DNA of 38,818 nucleotides from assembly GCA_947476735.1 (NCBI GenBank), contig CANJRZ010000008.1:1-38818 (forward strand), given 5' to 3'. Shown piece by piece: positions 26,910 through 35,458 of the stretch; position 1 is the stretch's first letter, and every line of letters begins with the position of its first letter. The notes below the pieces were generated by a model. The model did not search any database. It was given only the letters and a program-made list of their open reading frames with translations, and was not told the DNA's origin. Both the position numbers and the translations under genes were made by a program. The DNA comes from Sphingomonadaceae bacterium (GTDB lineage: Bacteria > Pseudomonadota > Alphaproteobacteria > Sphingomonadales > Sphingomonadaceae).

Positions 26910-28010
26910 TCAGTAGAGAAACATCGGCATGCCTTCGACATGGGTCAGTTTCGGGCGGTAGCGCTCCCGATCGTAGAGCATCTCGACATCGACCGACTTG
27001 GTGCCGCCGAGCAGCGTGTCGATCGGCACGCTCGCATAATTGCCGTCCTTGAGCGCGAGCATGCGGCCGGTCTCGCCTGCCTCGATCTTGCGGACCGCGA
27101 GGCCGCCAAAGGCGAAGCCCACCATCCGGTCGAGCGCATCCGGGTCCCCCGAGCGCATCAGATAGGCGAGCTGCTGGACGATGGTGCCCTGCTTTGTCCG
27201 TTCCTCGATCATCAGCGCGAGGCGGCGGCTCACCGCCTGCTCGTTCCGCCGGGTCGCCGACAGCTGCCGCTCGCCTGGCCCGCCCGTGGCGCCGGCGAGG
27301 CTCGCCCCCTCGGAGATCACGCACATCGCATAGCGGCCGGGCCGGCTCAGCCGATCCTCGACCAGCAGTGGCAACAAAATATCGGGATCGACCGGAACCT
27401 CGGCGATGACAGTACGGTCGACCTGCGCGAGGAAGCCCGCGAGCAGCGCCGTCTCGCCGCTCCGCCTGCCGAACAGTTCGACAACGGCGATCCGCTCATG
27501 GCTTTCGGCGGTGGTCCTGAGCGCGTTGATCGCGTCGACCGAGCGGGTGATCGCGGTCGAGAAACCGATGCAATAGTCGGTCCCGAACACATCATTGTCC
27601 ATTGTCTTGGGGATCGAGATCACAGGGAAGCCCTGCGCCGAGAGATGGGCAGAGAATCGCAGCGTGCCATCGCCGCCGAGCGTGACCAGCGCGTCGACGC
27701 CGAGCGCATCGAGGACCTTGAGCACATGGCCGGTGCGGTCACCGCCGGGCACAGTGCGCGGATCGGTGCGCGAGGTGTGGAGAATGGTGCCGCCGATCCG
27801 GTCGATGCCGCGCACCGCTTCGCGATCGAGGAGGATGCGATGCGCGGCGATGCTCTCCTGGTCGGCCGGATCAATCTCGAGAAAGCCCTGCCAGCCGCGT
27901 CGGAAGCCGACCACCTCCCAGCCGCGGTCGAGGCCCGACAGGGTGATCGACCGGATACAGGGATTGAGCCCGGGCACATCGCCGCCGCCGGTCAGGACTC
28001 CGATGCGCAT
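26910..28010 (-). CDS. 6-phosphofructokinase
   Basis: A 366-residue PfkA-family enzyme that phosphorylates fructose 6-phosphate. The N-terminal GVLTGGGDVPGLN binds phosphate donor; GGDGT (112-116) and PKTMDND (134-140, catalytic D138) form the active site. Gly at 115 is the residue of ATP enzymes while Lys at 135 is that of pyrophosphate enzymes; this mixed pattern is known from the group III proteins, including actinobacterial ATP-dependent ones. AAGGAG precedes the ATG at 28010. The length is above the 320 residues of E. coli PfkA. Sphingomonads mostly use the Entner-Doudoroff route, so the physiological direction and donor are open. The gene is alone on its strand between the tRNA and the zinc-ribbon gene. 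Confidence 0.93.
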   Translation of the reverse strand: MRIGVLTGGGDVPGLNPCIRSITLSGLDRGWEVVGFRRGWQGFLEIDPADQESIAAHRILLDREAVRGIDRIGGTILHTSRTDPRTVPGGDRTGHVLKVLDALGVDALVTLGGDGTLRFSAHLSAQGFPVISIPKTMDNDVFGTDYCIGFSTAITRSVDAINALRTTAESHERIAVVELFGRRSGETALLAGFLAQVDRTVIAEVPVDPDILLPLLVEDRLSRPGRYAMCVISEGASLAGATGGPGERQLSATRRNEQAVSRRLALMIEERTKQGTIVQQLAYLMRSGDPDALDRMVGFAFGGLAVRKIEAGETGRMLALKDGNYASVPIDTLLGGTKSVDVEMLYDRERYRPKLTHVEGMPMFLY

Positions 28011-28069
28011 GGGTCGCTCCTTACATGATGGGCGTCACCCCAGAGCTGGCATGACGGATCGGGGCTGAT

Positions 28070-28855
28070 CTAATTCCCCGTCGGTCCTATGAAACTCAGA
28101 TGGAGGTTCTTGGCTCCACGCGGAATGTCCACCGCGGCGCTGTCGAACTCGGCCGAGGCGCCAGGGGCGAGGACGGGCACCGGCCGGGTGATCGTCCAGG
28201 TGTAGACTGCCTTGCCTGTGGTGTCGCGCAGCTCGGCGCGGATATCCCGCACCGTCTGCGGCGTGTCGGTCGGATTGATGATCCGGCCGGTCACGGCGAG
28301 CAGCTCGTTGCCGCTCGCTGTCTCGCGGCGGTCGGGCTTGCGGGTCATCTCGATCACCAGCGGCACCGGGGCCGGGGTGATGCCGAGCCGTTCGCCGAGC
28401 TTGTCGGGCCCGACCGCGATCACGGCACCGACGCCGGCGAGCAGCAGCAGCGCCAGGATCACGGCGGCGATCAGCAGCACCTTGCCGATGCTGCGTCGCG
28501 GCCGCACAACGACAATGTCGTGGATCGGCGAGACTTCGTCAGGGGTGTCATAGCGCGCCTGAACCTGCTCTTCCGGCTCTTCGCTCTGGGGGCCCGCCAG
28601 GGGTGGCACCGGCTCGACCGTGCCCGTCTCCCGGGCCACATCCCCGGACGGCAAGGGTGCAGCGGGCGGCGGGGCCGGAGCGGGCTGGGTGGCGGCGGTG
28701 AACAGGTCAGCGGCGCGCTCGGTGAGATCGAGCGCAGGAGGGTCCTGGAACCAGCTATGCTTGCAACTTGCGCAGCGCACCTGCCGCCCCGAGGCCCCGA
28801 TCGCCGCATCGGGGACCAAATAACGGGTGCTGCAGGCGGGGCAGATCAAAATCAT
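28070..28855 (-). CDS. Zinc-ribbon (MJ0042-type) membrane protein with DUF3426-like C-terminus
   Basis: A 261-residue protein beginning with a zinc ribbon: CPAC at residues 5-8 and CASC at 28-31. A proline/alanine-rich linker, one membrane helix ([24 protein letters not shown]) and a C-terminal beta domain with [18 protein letters not shown] and [12 protein letters not shown] follow, as in DUF3426. ATG at 28855 is chosen because the zinc ribbon starts directly there; longer frames add no conserved sequence, although the ribosome site is weak. It is divergent from ftsE, an order conserved in sphingomonads as far as I recall. Function is unknown; the family is found in the cytoplasmic membrane with the beta domain outside. 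Confidence 0.82.
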   Translation of the reverse strand: MILICPACSTRYLVPDAAIGASGRQVRCASCKHSWFQDPPALDLTERAADLFTAATQPAPAPPPAAPLPSGDVARETGTVEPVPPLAGPQSEEPEEQVQARYDTPDEVSPIHDIVVVRPRRSIGKVLLIAAVILALLLLAGVGAVIAVGPDKLGERLGITPAPVPLVIEMTRKPDRRETASGNELLAVTGRIINPTDTPQTVRDIRAELRDTTGKAVYTWTITRPVPVLAPGASAEFDSAAVDIPRGAKNLHLSFIGPTGN

Positions 28856-29016
28856 TTCGCCATCACTAACCCCGTGCGGACTCTCGCTGCAACAGCCTTG
28901 CGGCCAGTACACCCAATAAGACTGTGGATCATTCGCCGGCGGCTCAACCGAACGGAGATTTGCGGGCGCGCACCGCCTGTGCCACATGCCTCCAAGATGC
29001 GTGAAGGATGGATCCG

Positions 29017-29724
29017 ATGAGGCCTGGGGCCGCGAACATCGTCCAGTTCGAGAATGTCGGACTGCGCTACGGCGCGAGTGCGGAAACGTTGAGCGACATC
29101 AGCCTGGGGCTGGCGGCGGGCGCCTTCTATTTCCTGACCGGCCCGTCGGGCGCCGGCAAGAGTTCGTTGCTGCGGCTGATCTACCTCGCCCAGCGGCCGA
29201 GCCGTGGCCTGATCCGCATGTTCGGCGAGGATGTCGTCACCCTGCCGCGTGCCCGCATGCCGGGCTTCCGCCGCCGCATCGGCACCGTGTTCCAGGATTT
29301 CCGCCTGATCCCGCACCTCTCGGCCTATGAGAATATCGCCCTCCCGCTGCGCGTGAACGGGGTCGCCGAAGCCGACATCGACACGCCGGTGCGCGAGATG
29401 CTCGACTGGGTCGGCCTGTCCGGCCGCGCCTATGCCAAACCGGCGACACTTTCGGGCGGCGAACAGCAGCGCGTCGCAATCGCCCGCGCGGTGATCGGGC
29501 GGCCCGAGATACTGGTCGCCGACGAACCGACCGGCAACGTCGATCCCGAAATGGCCGAGCGGCTGCTCTATCTGTTCGTCGCGCTCAACAAGCTGGGCAC
29601 GACCATTCTCGTTGCGACCCACGATCTGCACCTCGTGCCGCGTGTTCCCGGCGCGCAGATCATCCGGCTCGACAAGGGCCGGCTGTCGATGCCGCTGCCG
29701 TCCGACATGTCGGGAAACAGCTGA
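29017..29724 (+). CDS. ftsE: Cell division ATP-binding protein FtsE
   Basis: A 235-residue ABC-transporter ATPase that with FtsX controls septal peptidoglycan hydrolases at the divisome. Walker A GPSGAGKS is at 42-49, the Q-loop is in VFQDFRL, the signature is LSGGEQQR, Walker B is [10 protein letters not shown], and the switch His is in ATHDL. The [20 protein letters not shown] segment is diagnostic of FtsE. ATG at 29017 is preferred because GAAGGA lies 8 bases upstream; another ATG at 29008 is three codons earlier and sits too close to that site. It overlaps ftsX by one base. Confidence 0.95.
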   Translation: MRPGAANIVQFENVGLRYGASAETLSDISLGLAAGAFYFLTGPSGAGKSSLLRLIYLAQRPSRGLIRMFGEDVVTLPRARMPGFRRRIGTVFQDFRLIPHLSAYENIALPLRVNGVAEADIDTPVREMLDWVGLSGRAYAKPATLSGGEQQRVAIARAVIGRPEILVADEPTGNVDPEMAERLLYLFVALNKLGTTILVATHDLHLVPRVPGAQIIRLDKGRLSMPLPSDMSGNS

Positions 29725-30635
29725 TGGCGCTGTTCGGCAGAGGATCGGGAAGCTGGCTGACCAGCGCCGCGGGCCGCCGCCTGCTGCCCGAAGGCTGGCT
29801 GTCGGGGCCGATGCCCTGGGTGATCGCGATCATGATGTTCCTGATGGTCCTTGCCGCCGCCACCGGCCTCGCGCTCGGATTTGCAGCGCGCGGGCTCGGC
29901 GCCCATATGTCAGGGCAGATCACCATCCAGATCGTCGACGCGAACCGGGTGCGCCGCGATGCCGCCGCCGACCGGATCGCCGCCACGGTCGCCAGGCTGC
30001 CCGGCGTCGCCTCCGTGCACCGGGTGAGCGACCGCGAGATGGCCGAACTGCTCCAGCCCTGGCTCGGCGCGGGCCTGGCCGACAACGACCTGCCGGTACC
30101 CGCGATGATCGACATCGCCTTCGACCCGCGGGCGCCGGGGGCAATGCAGGCTACCGAGGCAGCGGTCCGCGCGATCAGTCCGCGCGCACGGATCGACGCG
30201 CATGCCCAATGGCTGGCGCCGCTCGCCGGGCTGATCGGCTCGCTGCGCTGGCTGGCCGGCGTGCTGGTGCTGCTGATGGCGGCGGCCGCGGCCTTCACCG
30301 TCGTCCTCGCCGCCCGCGCCGCGCTCAACACCCACCAGGCGACGATCGAGGTGATGCACCATCTCGGTGCCAGCGATGGCCAGATTGCCCGGCTCTTCCA
30401 GCGGCGCATCGCCACCGACGCGCTGTTCGGCGGGCTCGTCGGCCTGGCGCTCGCCAGCCTCGTCATCTACTCGGTAGGCGACCGCATCGCCGATGTCGGG
30501 TCGGACCTGCTGGGTTCGGTCGACCTCCCCGCCATCGCCTGGCTCATCCTCGCACTGCTCCCGGTCGCCGGCACGCTGCTCGCAATGCTCGCCGCGCGGC
30601 TGACGATCATCACGGCGCTGAGGCGTCAGCTATGA
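29724..30635 (+). CDS. ftsX: Cell division membrane protein FtsX
   Basis: A 303-residue integral membrane partner of FtsE. Four membrane helices are visible at about residues 29-53, 176-196, 232-251 and 270-292. The extracytoplasmic domain between the first two has MSGQITIQIVDANR and the RDAAADRIAATVARLPGVASV segment typical of FtsX. The short cytoplasmic loop LNTHQATIEVMHHLGASDGQIA, interacting with FtsE, is present. It starts inside the ftsE stop (TGATG) and overlaps the next gene by ATGA, so the genes are translationally coupled. Confidence 0.93.
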   Translation: MALFGRGSGSWLTSAAGRRLLPEGWLSGPMPWVIAIMMFLMVLAAATGLALGFAARGLGAHMSGQITIQIVDANRVRRDAAADRIAATVARLPGVASVHRVSDREMAELLQPWLGAGLADNDLPVPAMIDIAFDPRAPGAMQATEAAVRAISPRARIDAHAQWLAPLAGLIGSLRWLAGVLVLLMAAAAAFTVVLAARAALNTHQATIEVMHHLGASDGQIARLFQRRIATDALFGGLVGLALASLVIYSVGDRIADVGSDLLGSVDLPAIAWLILALLPVAGTLLAMLAARLTIITALRRQL

Positions 30636-31165
30636 TCGTCCGCGCCCTCTCCGCAGCGCTGTTGCTCTGGATCGCCGGTTTCATGACCTTCGCGCTGTTC
30701 CTGCCGCAGCCCGCCGCCGACGGGATCGCCACCGACGGGATCGTCGTGATGACCGGGGGGCGGGGACGAGTCGAACGCGGGCTCGCCCTGCTGGGGGCAA
30801 AGCATGCAAGGCGGCTTCTGATCTCGGGGGTCGACCGGCGGGTGCGACCTCATGAGCTGGCCACGGAGTTCAAGGCCCCGGCCCGGCTGGTCGATTGCTG
30901 CGTCGATCTCGGACATGAATCGGTCGATACCCGGTCCAACGCCGAAGAAGCGGCCGGCTGGATCGCACGCAACCGCTACCGCTCGATCCGGCTGGTGACC
31001 TCCGACTGGCACATGGTGCGCGCACGCTACGACCTCGAAGCGATGACCAGCCGGGACCTCCACATCGTCGCCGATGCGGTGCGCACCGAGCCGGGACTTG
31101 TCGATCTGGTGCGCGAATATAATAAATATCTGCTGCGGCGGATCGCAGGATTGATCGGGATATGA
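30632..31165 (+). CDS. YdcF family (DUF218) protein
   Basis: A 177-residue protein with an N-terminal membrane anchor (LSAALLLWIAGFMTFALFL) and a DUF218 Rossmann-like domain: GIVVMTGGRGRVERGLALL, RRLLISGV, SNAEEAAGWIARN and RLVTSDWHMVRA. The family includes SanA and YdcF, linked to envelope integrity or vancomycin resistance without a defined reaction. It overlaps ftsX (ATGA at 30632) and plsC (ATGA at 31162). That coupling and the conserved place beside ftsEX suggest an envelope role. Confidence 0.9.
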   Translation: MIVRALSAALLLWIAGFMTFALFLPQPAADGIATDGIVVMTGGRGRVERGLALLGAKHARRLLISGVDRRVRPHELATEFKAPARLVDCCVDLGHESVDTRSNAEEAAGWIARNRYRSIRLVTSDWHMVRARYDLEAMTSRDLHIVADAVRTEPGLVDLVREYNKYLLRRIAGLIGI

Positions 31166-31860
31166 TGGCCTTTCTTCGATCGGTGCTGTTCGCACTGATC
31201 TTCTATCCGGGGACATTGGTGGCGGTGCTGGGCGCCTTCCCGCTGATGCCGTTCGGCGATGCCGTGGTGCGGGCCCATGCCATGCGCTGGGCAGGTTTCC
31301 ACCGCTGGTGCTGCCGCTGGATTCTCGGCATTCGCGCGCAGGTCGAAGGCCATATTCCCGACGGGCCGCATCTCTTCGCCGCCAAGCACCAGTCGATGTT
31401 CGAGGCGCTCGACCTGCTGATCACCGTCCGCGATCCGGCGGCCGTGCTGAAGCGCGAACTCGCCGACCTGCCGCTGTTCGGCTATGTCGCGCAGCAGGGC
31501 GGCGTCATCCCGGTCGATCGTTCCGGATCGGCCAAGGCGCTGCGCCGGATGATCCGTGCCGCCACCGCCGCACGCGACTCCGGCCGTTCGATCCTGATCT
31601 TCCCCGAAGGCACGCGTGTCCCAAAGGGGGAGCAGCCGCCGCTCCAGCCCGGCTTTGCCGGCCTTTACAAGATGCTCGGCATCCCGGTCGTCCCGATCGC
31701 GGTCGACAGCGGAAAGCTCTGGCCACGCAACAGCTTCATCAAGCATCCCGGCATCGTCAGGGTGCGCGTCGGCGAACCGATCCCCCAAGGCCTGCCGCGC
31801 GACGAGATCGAAGCCCGGGTGCATGCGGCGATCAATGTTCTTGACCAACCCCAAGGATGA
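31162..31860 (+). CDS. 1-acyl-sn-glycerol-3-phosphate acyltransferase (PlsC-like)
   Basis: A 232-residue membrane acyltransferase that would turn lysophosphatidic acid into phosphatidic acid. An N-terminal hydrophobic segment is followed by KHQSMFEALD. The catalytic HX4D motif is HX4E here, a variant I recall as common in alphaproteobacterial PlsC. Substrate-binding FPEGTR is intact, preceded by GVIPVDRSGSAKALRRM. It overlaps the YdcF gene by 4 bases in the ftsEX operon and is followed 7 bases later by the nitroreductase gene. Confidence 0.92.
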   Translation: MMAFLRSVLFALIFYPGTLVAVLGAFPLMPFGDAVVRAHAMRWAGFHRWCCRWILGIRAQVEGHIPDGPHLFAAKHQSMFEALDLLITVRDPAAVLKRELADLPLFGYVAQQGGVIPVDRSGSAKALRRMIRAATAARDSGRSILIFPEGTRVPKGEQPPLQPGFAGLYKMLGIPVVPIAVDSGKLWPRNSFIKHPGIVRVRVGEPIPQGLPRDEIEARVHAAINVLDQPQG

Positions 31861-31867
31861 CCTTCCC

Positions 31868-32503
31868 ATGATTTTTGACCTGACCCAGACCGACGCCCTG
31901 CTCGCCACCACCCGCGCGGTGCGCAAGCGGCTCGATCTCGATCGGCCGGTGCCGCGCGAGATCATCGCCGAATGCCTCGAACTGGCGGTGCAGGCGCCGA
32001 CCGGCGGCAACAGCCAGGGCTGGCGCTGGGTGGTGGTCGACGACCGGGCGAAGATCGCGGCGCTCGCCGAACTCTACAAGACGGTGGCGCGCGGCTATCT
32101 CGTCTCGGCGCGCGACGAGGCGACCGAGAAGGGCGAGGGCCAGACCGCGCGGGTCTATGACAGCGCGACCTGGCTTGCCGACAATCTCCACCTCGTGCCG
32201 ATGATCGTCATCCCCTGCGTCGAGGGCCGGCTGCCCGACATGTCGCCGCCGTCGCTGTCGGGCTATTATGGCTCGATCCTGCCGGCGGTGTGGAGCTTCC
32301 AGCTCGCGCTGCGCGCCCGCGGCCTCGGTTCGGCGCTGACCACGCTCCACCTGATCGACGAGGCGGGTGCGGCGAAGATCCTCGGCCTGCCCGACCATGT
32401 CGCGCAGATCGCGCTGCTGCCGGTCGGCTATACCAGGGGCACCGACTTCAAGCGGGCTTCGCGCCCGCCGGCGAGCGGGATCACGCATTGGAACGGGTGG
32501 TAG
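31868..32503 (+). CDS. Nitroreductase family protein
   Basis: A 211-residue FMN-dependent oxidoreductase. FMN-binding features are the N-terminal RAVRKRLDLDRPVPREII, PTGGNSQGWRWVVV, and the late region SILPAVWSFQLALRARGLGSAL with ALLPVGYTRGTDF. The family reduces nitro, quinone or enoyl substrates with NAD(P)H. ATG at 31868 lies 7 bases after the plsC stop, and AAGGA overlaps that stop, so the gene is probably the last of the ftsEX operon; it is followed by a REP-like hairpin. Substrate unknown. Confidence 0.9.
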   Translation: MIFDLTQTDALLATTRAVRKRLDLDRPVPREIIAECLELAVQAPTGGNSQGWRWVVVDDRAKIAALAELYKTVARGYLVSARDEATEKGEGQTARVYDSATWLADNLHLVPMIVIPCVEGRLPDMSPPSLSGYYGSILPAVWSFQLALRARGLGSALTTLHLIDEAGAAKILGLPDHVAQIALLPVGYTRGTDFKRASRPPASGITHWNGW

Positions 32504-32510
32504 CTTTCTC

Positions 32511-32532
32511 CCTCTCCCGCCTGCGGGAGAGG
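32511..32532. repeat. REP-like palindrome after the nitroreductase gene
   Basis: CCTCTCCCGC and GCGGGAGAGG form a perfect 10-bp stem with a 2-base loop, 8 bases after the nitroreductase stop. A similar motif with GCCTGCGG centre occurs near 38411-38424. It probably ends the ftsEX operon and, on the other strand, lies beyond the SnoaL-like gene. Confidence 0.5.
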
Positions 32533-32554
32533 AGGAAGAAGGCAGGGAGGGGAC

Positions 32555-33061
32555 CTAACCCAGCCCCAGCACCTTGTAGGACACGTCATTCCGGTCGAAC
32601 GTCCCTTGTACGAACGCGCCACGCTCGTGCCATTCATCCTCGACCCGCGTCGTGAAAGACCATTCGCAGGTGCAGATCCGGTCGAGGATCCGCCACTGGC
32701 CGTCGCGGCGCTCGAGCTTGTCGACATAGCGGCCGCCCATCATGTCGATATAGTGGACATCGTCGACGAGCCGCTGGATCGTCGCATTGAAATAGGTCTC
32801 GGCGCCGGCGCTGTCGCCTTCGATCCTGATCTGCGACTGGCCCATCAGGTGCGACATCGTCTCGCGCTCGCCGCTTTTCTCGCAGACCCGCTTGGCGAAG
32901 GCGCGGCCATCGCCCTTGTAGCTGCCATGATTGTCCCAGGATTCGGGATGATAAACCTCGACCAGACGCGGTTCGTCGGCACGGTCGGCGGCATGCGCAT
33001 ATTGGTGCAGCACGTCGAGAATTTCCTGGCGGTCGATCAGCGCCTGCAATCTGGGGTCCAT
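32555..33061 (-). CDS. SnoaL-like (NTF2-fold) protein, second copy
   Basis: A 168-residue NTF2-fold protein: IDRQEILDVLHQYAHAADRAD, then VYHPESWDNHGSYKGDG, MSHLMGQSQIRIEGDSA and GGRYVDKLERRDGQWRILDR. This subtype is typical of SnoaL_4 proteins found near ring-hydroxylating dioxygenases. The His of MSHL and Asp/His pairs could be catalytic, but no reaction is known. ATG 33061 has GAGGAG upstream. Its divergent neighbour is the TauD-type dioxygenase (135-base gap), so the pair may share regulation. Confidence 0.82.
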   Translation of the reverse strand: MDPRLQALIDRQEILDVLHQYAHAADRADEPRLVEVYHPESWDNHGSYKGDGRAFAKRVCEKSGERETMSHLMGQSQIRIEGDSAGAETYFNATIQRLVDDVHYIDMMGGRYVDKLERRDGQWRILDRICTCEWSFTTRVEDEWHERGAFVQGTFDRNDVSYKVLGLG

Positions 33062-33196
33062 AGATCCTGCTCCTCGCTCTGATTATCGTCCCAGCATCCC
33101 GCGCGGGCGGGAGCGGAGTCAACAGCTCATCGAAATCCAAGGCTTAACGCGAGGCGGTTTCGCGGTCATACTCGCCTCCCGGGAGAGGAGACCGCC

Positions 33197-33994
33197 ATGG
33201 GCCGGGATGTCGCGGAGAAGGTCAGCGAACTCAGCATCGAGCCGATCACCGGCGCGCTCGGCGCGCATGTCGGCGGCGTCGATCTGACCCGGCCCGCGGA
33301 TGCCGGGCTGGTCGCCGAGCTCGAACATCTGATCGCGGTTCACAAGGTGCTGGTGTTCACCGGCCAGACCGATGTCGGCCCATCCGAGCTGGTCCGCTTT
33401 GCCAAGCATTTCGGCGCGCCCGAGACGGTGCCGCATCCCGATCATGCCGACTATCCGGGCGAGCCCGGAGTCAAGATCATCGAATATGATTGCTCGCCGC
33501 ACGTCGTCGATCAGTGGCACACCGACGGCGCCACCCGCGCCGACAGGCGCTGGCTGAGCTTCCTCCAGGCGGTCGACGTGCCTCCTTATGGGCGCGACAC
33601 TTTGTTCGCCGACATGGAGGCGGCCTTTGAAGGCCTGTCGCCGCTGCTGCAGGACTTCCTTGCAGGCATGAACACCCAGCAGAGCTGGGGCGGGCAGAAA
33701 CCCGGCGCGCCGCCGGTCGTCCACCCGGCGGTCGTCACCAACAAGGTCACCGGCCGCCGCGCGCTCTACGTCAACCGGATCTACACTACCGCGCTCGAAG
33801 GGCTGCGGCCCAAGGAAAGCCAGCTGCTGCTCGAATATCTCAAGGATCTCGCCTTCTATCCCGACTATCAGATGCGGGTGCGCTGGAAGCCCGGCACGAT
33901 CGCGATGTGGGACAACGAGCGCACCCAGCATTATGTCGCGCAGGACAAGGAATATCACCGCATCATGCATCGGGTGATGGTGCAGCGGCGGTGA
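33197..33994 (+). CDS. TauD/TfdA family dioxygenase
   Basis: A 265-residue Fe(II)/2-oxoglutarate dioxygenase. The iron motif is WHTDG (H108, D110), the distal His is in ERTQHYV and the 2-oxoglutarate Arg is in RIMHRVMVQ near the C-terminus. The N-terminal PITGALGAHVGGVDLTRP and FTGQ segments are standard. TauD/TfdA enzymes cleave taurine, 2,4-D and other sulfonated or ether compounds, or hydroxylate. GAGAGGAG precedes the ATG at 33197. A REP-like doublet follows the gene directly. Specific substrate unknown. Confidence 0.9.
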   Translation: MGRDVAEKVSELSIEPITGALGAHVGGVDLTRPADAGLVAELEHLIAVHKVLVFTGQTDVGPSELVRFAKHFGAPETVPHPDHADYPGEPGVKIIEYDCSPHVVDQWHTDGATRADRRWLSFLQAVDVPPYGRDTLFADMEAAFEGLSPLLQDFLAGMNTQQSWGGQKPGAPPVVHPAVVTNKVTGRRALYVNRIYTTALEGLRPKESQLLLEYLKDLAFYPDYQMRVRWKPGTIAMWDNERTQHYVAQDKEYHRIMHRVMVQRR

Positions 33995-34000
33995 TTTGAC

Positions 34001-34096
34001 CGTCACTCCTGCGAAGAGTGAGTTCCTGTCTGTCACCACATGCGATGGCCACTGAGAAGGCGACAGACATGGATGCCAGCCTCCGCTGGCATGACG
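34001..34096. repeat. REP-doublet (BIME/MITE-like) element
   Basis: The unit is bounded by CGTCA (34001-34005) and TGACG (34092-34096). The right arm has an 8-bp hairpin ATGCCAGC/GCTGGCAT (34073-34092), the left arm a degenerate equivalent CACTCCTGCGAAGAGTG, and the centre has GTCTGTC (34028-34034) paired with GACAGAC (34062-34068). The layout matches small dispersed repeats I recall from sphingomonad genomes. It fills most of the gap between the TauD-type gene and the SnoaL-like gene at 34106. Confidence 0.55.
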
Positions 34097-34105
34097 TGAA
34101 TTGGG

Positions 34106-34543
34106 TCAGGCAGTCGGCGAAGGCTCGAATGCCAAGGTCGGCCGGTTGGCGGGGTCATAGTCGCACACGCGCTGCCTGAAGCGCCATTTGCCCTCGTCGC
34201 GGACCAGTATGTCGCAATAGCGGCCGGCGAGGAGGAGCTTCCAGGGATCGGCGAGGTTATCGCGGGCGAGGAAGAGGAAGTCGGTCCAGGCGCGGGCCGC
34301 ATCGTCGCCGTCAAGCGCGATCACCGGCACGAAGGCGAGGTGCCTGACGAGGCCGGGCGTGTCGGGCTCCATCTTGCGGACGCCGCGCGCGATCCGGTCG
34401 CGGCCTTCGAGCCTGACACCCGGCATCGTCCAGACCGCGTCCTCGGTAAACAACCGGCTCCATTCGTCCATGCGGAGATCGTCGAGCAGCTGGCCGTAGA
34501 GCCCGATCGTGCGTTGAATCGCCAGGATCGTGTCGGCGCTCAT
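34106..34543 (-). CDS. SnoaL-like (NTF2-fold) protein, third copy
   Basis: A 145-residue NTF2-fold protein: TILAIQRTIGLYGQLLDDLRMDEW, LFTEDAVWTMPG, GRDRIARGVRKM and a C-terminal WRFRQRVCDYDPANRP. It differs from the two other copies in length and in sequence, so it is not a recent duplicate. ATG 34543 follows TAGGAG by 7 bases. It lies 9 bases after the prephenate dehydrogenase stop on the same strand and so may be read through from hisC and tyrA, although its function is more like that of the catabolic genes. Role unknown. Confidence 0.8.
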   Translation of the reverse strand: MSADTILAIQRTIGLYGQLLDDLRMDEWSRLFTEDAVWTMPGVRLEGRDRIARGVRKMEPDTPGLVRHLAFVPVIALDGDDAARAWTDFLFLARDNLADPWKLLLAGRYCDILVRDEGKWRFRQRVCDYDPANRPTLAFEPSPTA

Positions 34544-34552
34544 GGCTGTCTC

Positions 34553-35458
34553 CTAGTGGTGGCGTCCGAAGTCCGGGGCCGCGTCGTCCTGGCCCTGCTC
34601 GATGATCGAGCGGCGGACCGCGCGGGTGCGGGTGAACAGGTCGAACAGGGTATCGCCGTCACCCCAGCGGATCGCGCGCTGGAGCGCGGTCAGATCCTCG
34701 GAGAAGCGCTGGAGCATCTCGAGCACCGCATCCTTGTTCGAGAGGAAGACGTCGCGCCACATCGTCGGGTCCGAAGCGGCGATGCGGGTGAAGTCGCGGA
34801 AACCGCCCGCCGAATATTTGATCACCTCGCCCTGGGTGACCCCTTCCATGTCCGACGCGGTGCCGACGATCGTATAGGCGATCAGGTGGGGCAGATGGCT
34901 GGTCACGGCGAGCACCAGATCATGATGCTTCGGGTCCATCGTATCGACATTGGCGCCGAGCCGCTGCCAGAAGGCCTCGACTTTCTGCACCGCCGCCGGG
35001 TCGGCGCCTTCGGGCGGCGTGACGATGCACCAGCGGTCTTTGAACAAGGTCGCGAAGCCGGCATCGGGGCCGCTATTCTCGGTGCCGGCGACCGGGTGGG
35101 CGGGGATGATCGTGGCGTCGGGGAGCGCCGCCGCCAACGCCGCGAGCACGCTCGCCTTGGACGAGCCGACGTCGCTGACGATCGCATCGGCGGGCAGATC
35201 GTCGGCGATCTCGGCGGCTGCGGCCCCCATCGCGCCGACCGGCACACAGAATATCACCAGATCGGCATCGACGACCGAAGCGCCGGCGGTGTCCGTGACG
35301 TCGTCGGTGAAGCCCAGTTCACGCACCCGTTCGCGCACCTCGGGGCTGGCGTCATAGCCGGTCAGTCGCACGGTCGGCATCGTCGCCTGGACGGCGCGCG
35401 CGATCGACGAGCCGATCAGGCCGAGCCCGATGATGGTGACCCGCGCGAAGGGCAGCAT
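34553..35458 (-). CDS. Prephenate/arogenate dehydrogenase family protein
   Basis: A 301-residue TyrA-type enzyme for tyrosine synthesis, oxidatively decarboxylating prephenate or arogenate. The nucleotide-binding motif GLGLIGSS opens the protein. DVGSSK and IPAHPVAGTENSG (the catalytic His region) follow, then VTSHLPHLIAYT and SAGGFRDFTRIAASDPTMWRD in the helical C-terminal domain, which are diagnostic. Which substrate and cofactor are preferred cannot be read off. ATG 35458 overlaps the hisC stop by one base (TGATG), showing translational coupling, an arrangement common in alphaproteobacteria. Confidence 0.93.
   Translation of the reverse strand: MLPFARVTIIGLGLIGSSIARAVQATMPTVRLTGYDASPEVRERVRELGFTDDVTDTAGASVVDADLVIFCVPVGAMGAAAAEIADDLPADAIVSDVGSSKASVLAALAAALPDATIIPAHPVAGTENSGPDAGFATLFKDRWCIVTPPEGADPAAVQKVEAFWQRLGANVDTMDPKHHDLVLAVTSHLPHLIAYTIVGTASDMEGVTQGEVIKYSAGGFRDFTRIAASDPTMWRDVFLSNKDAVLEMLQRFSEDLTALQRAIRWGDGDTLFDLFTRTRAVRRSIIEQGQDDAAPDFGRHH

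Noticed and set aside
29008-29016. Earlier ATG for ftsE
   Set aside because: The GAAGGA ribosome site overlaps this ATG, while it is well spaced for the ATG at 29017.
31162-31860. Glu instead of Asp in the HX4D motif of the PlsC-like acyltransferase
   Set aside because: I recall HX4E as common in alphaproteobacterial PlsC proteins, so it is not treated as a defect.
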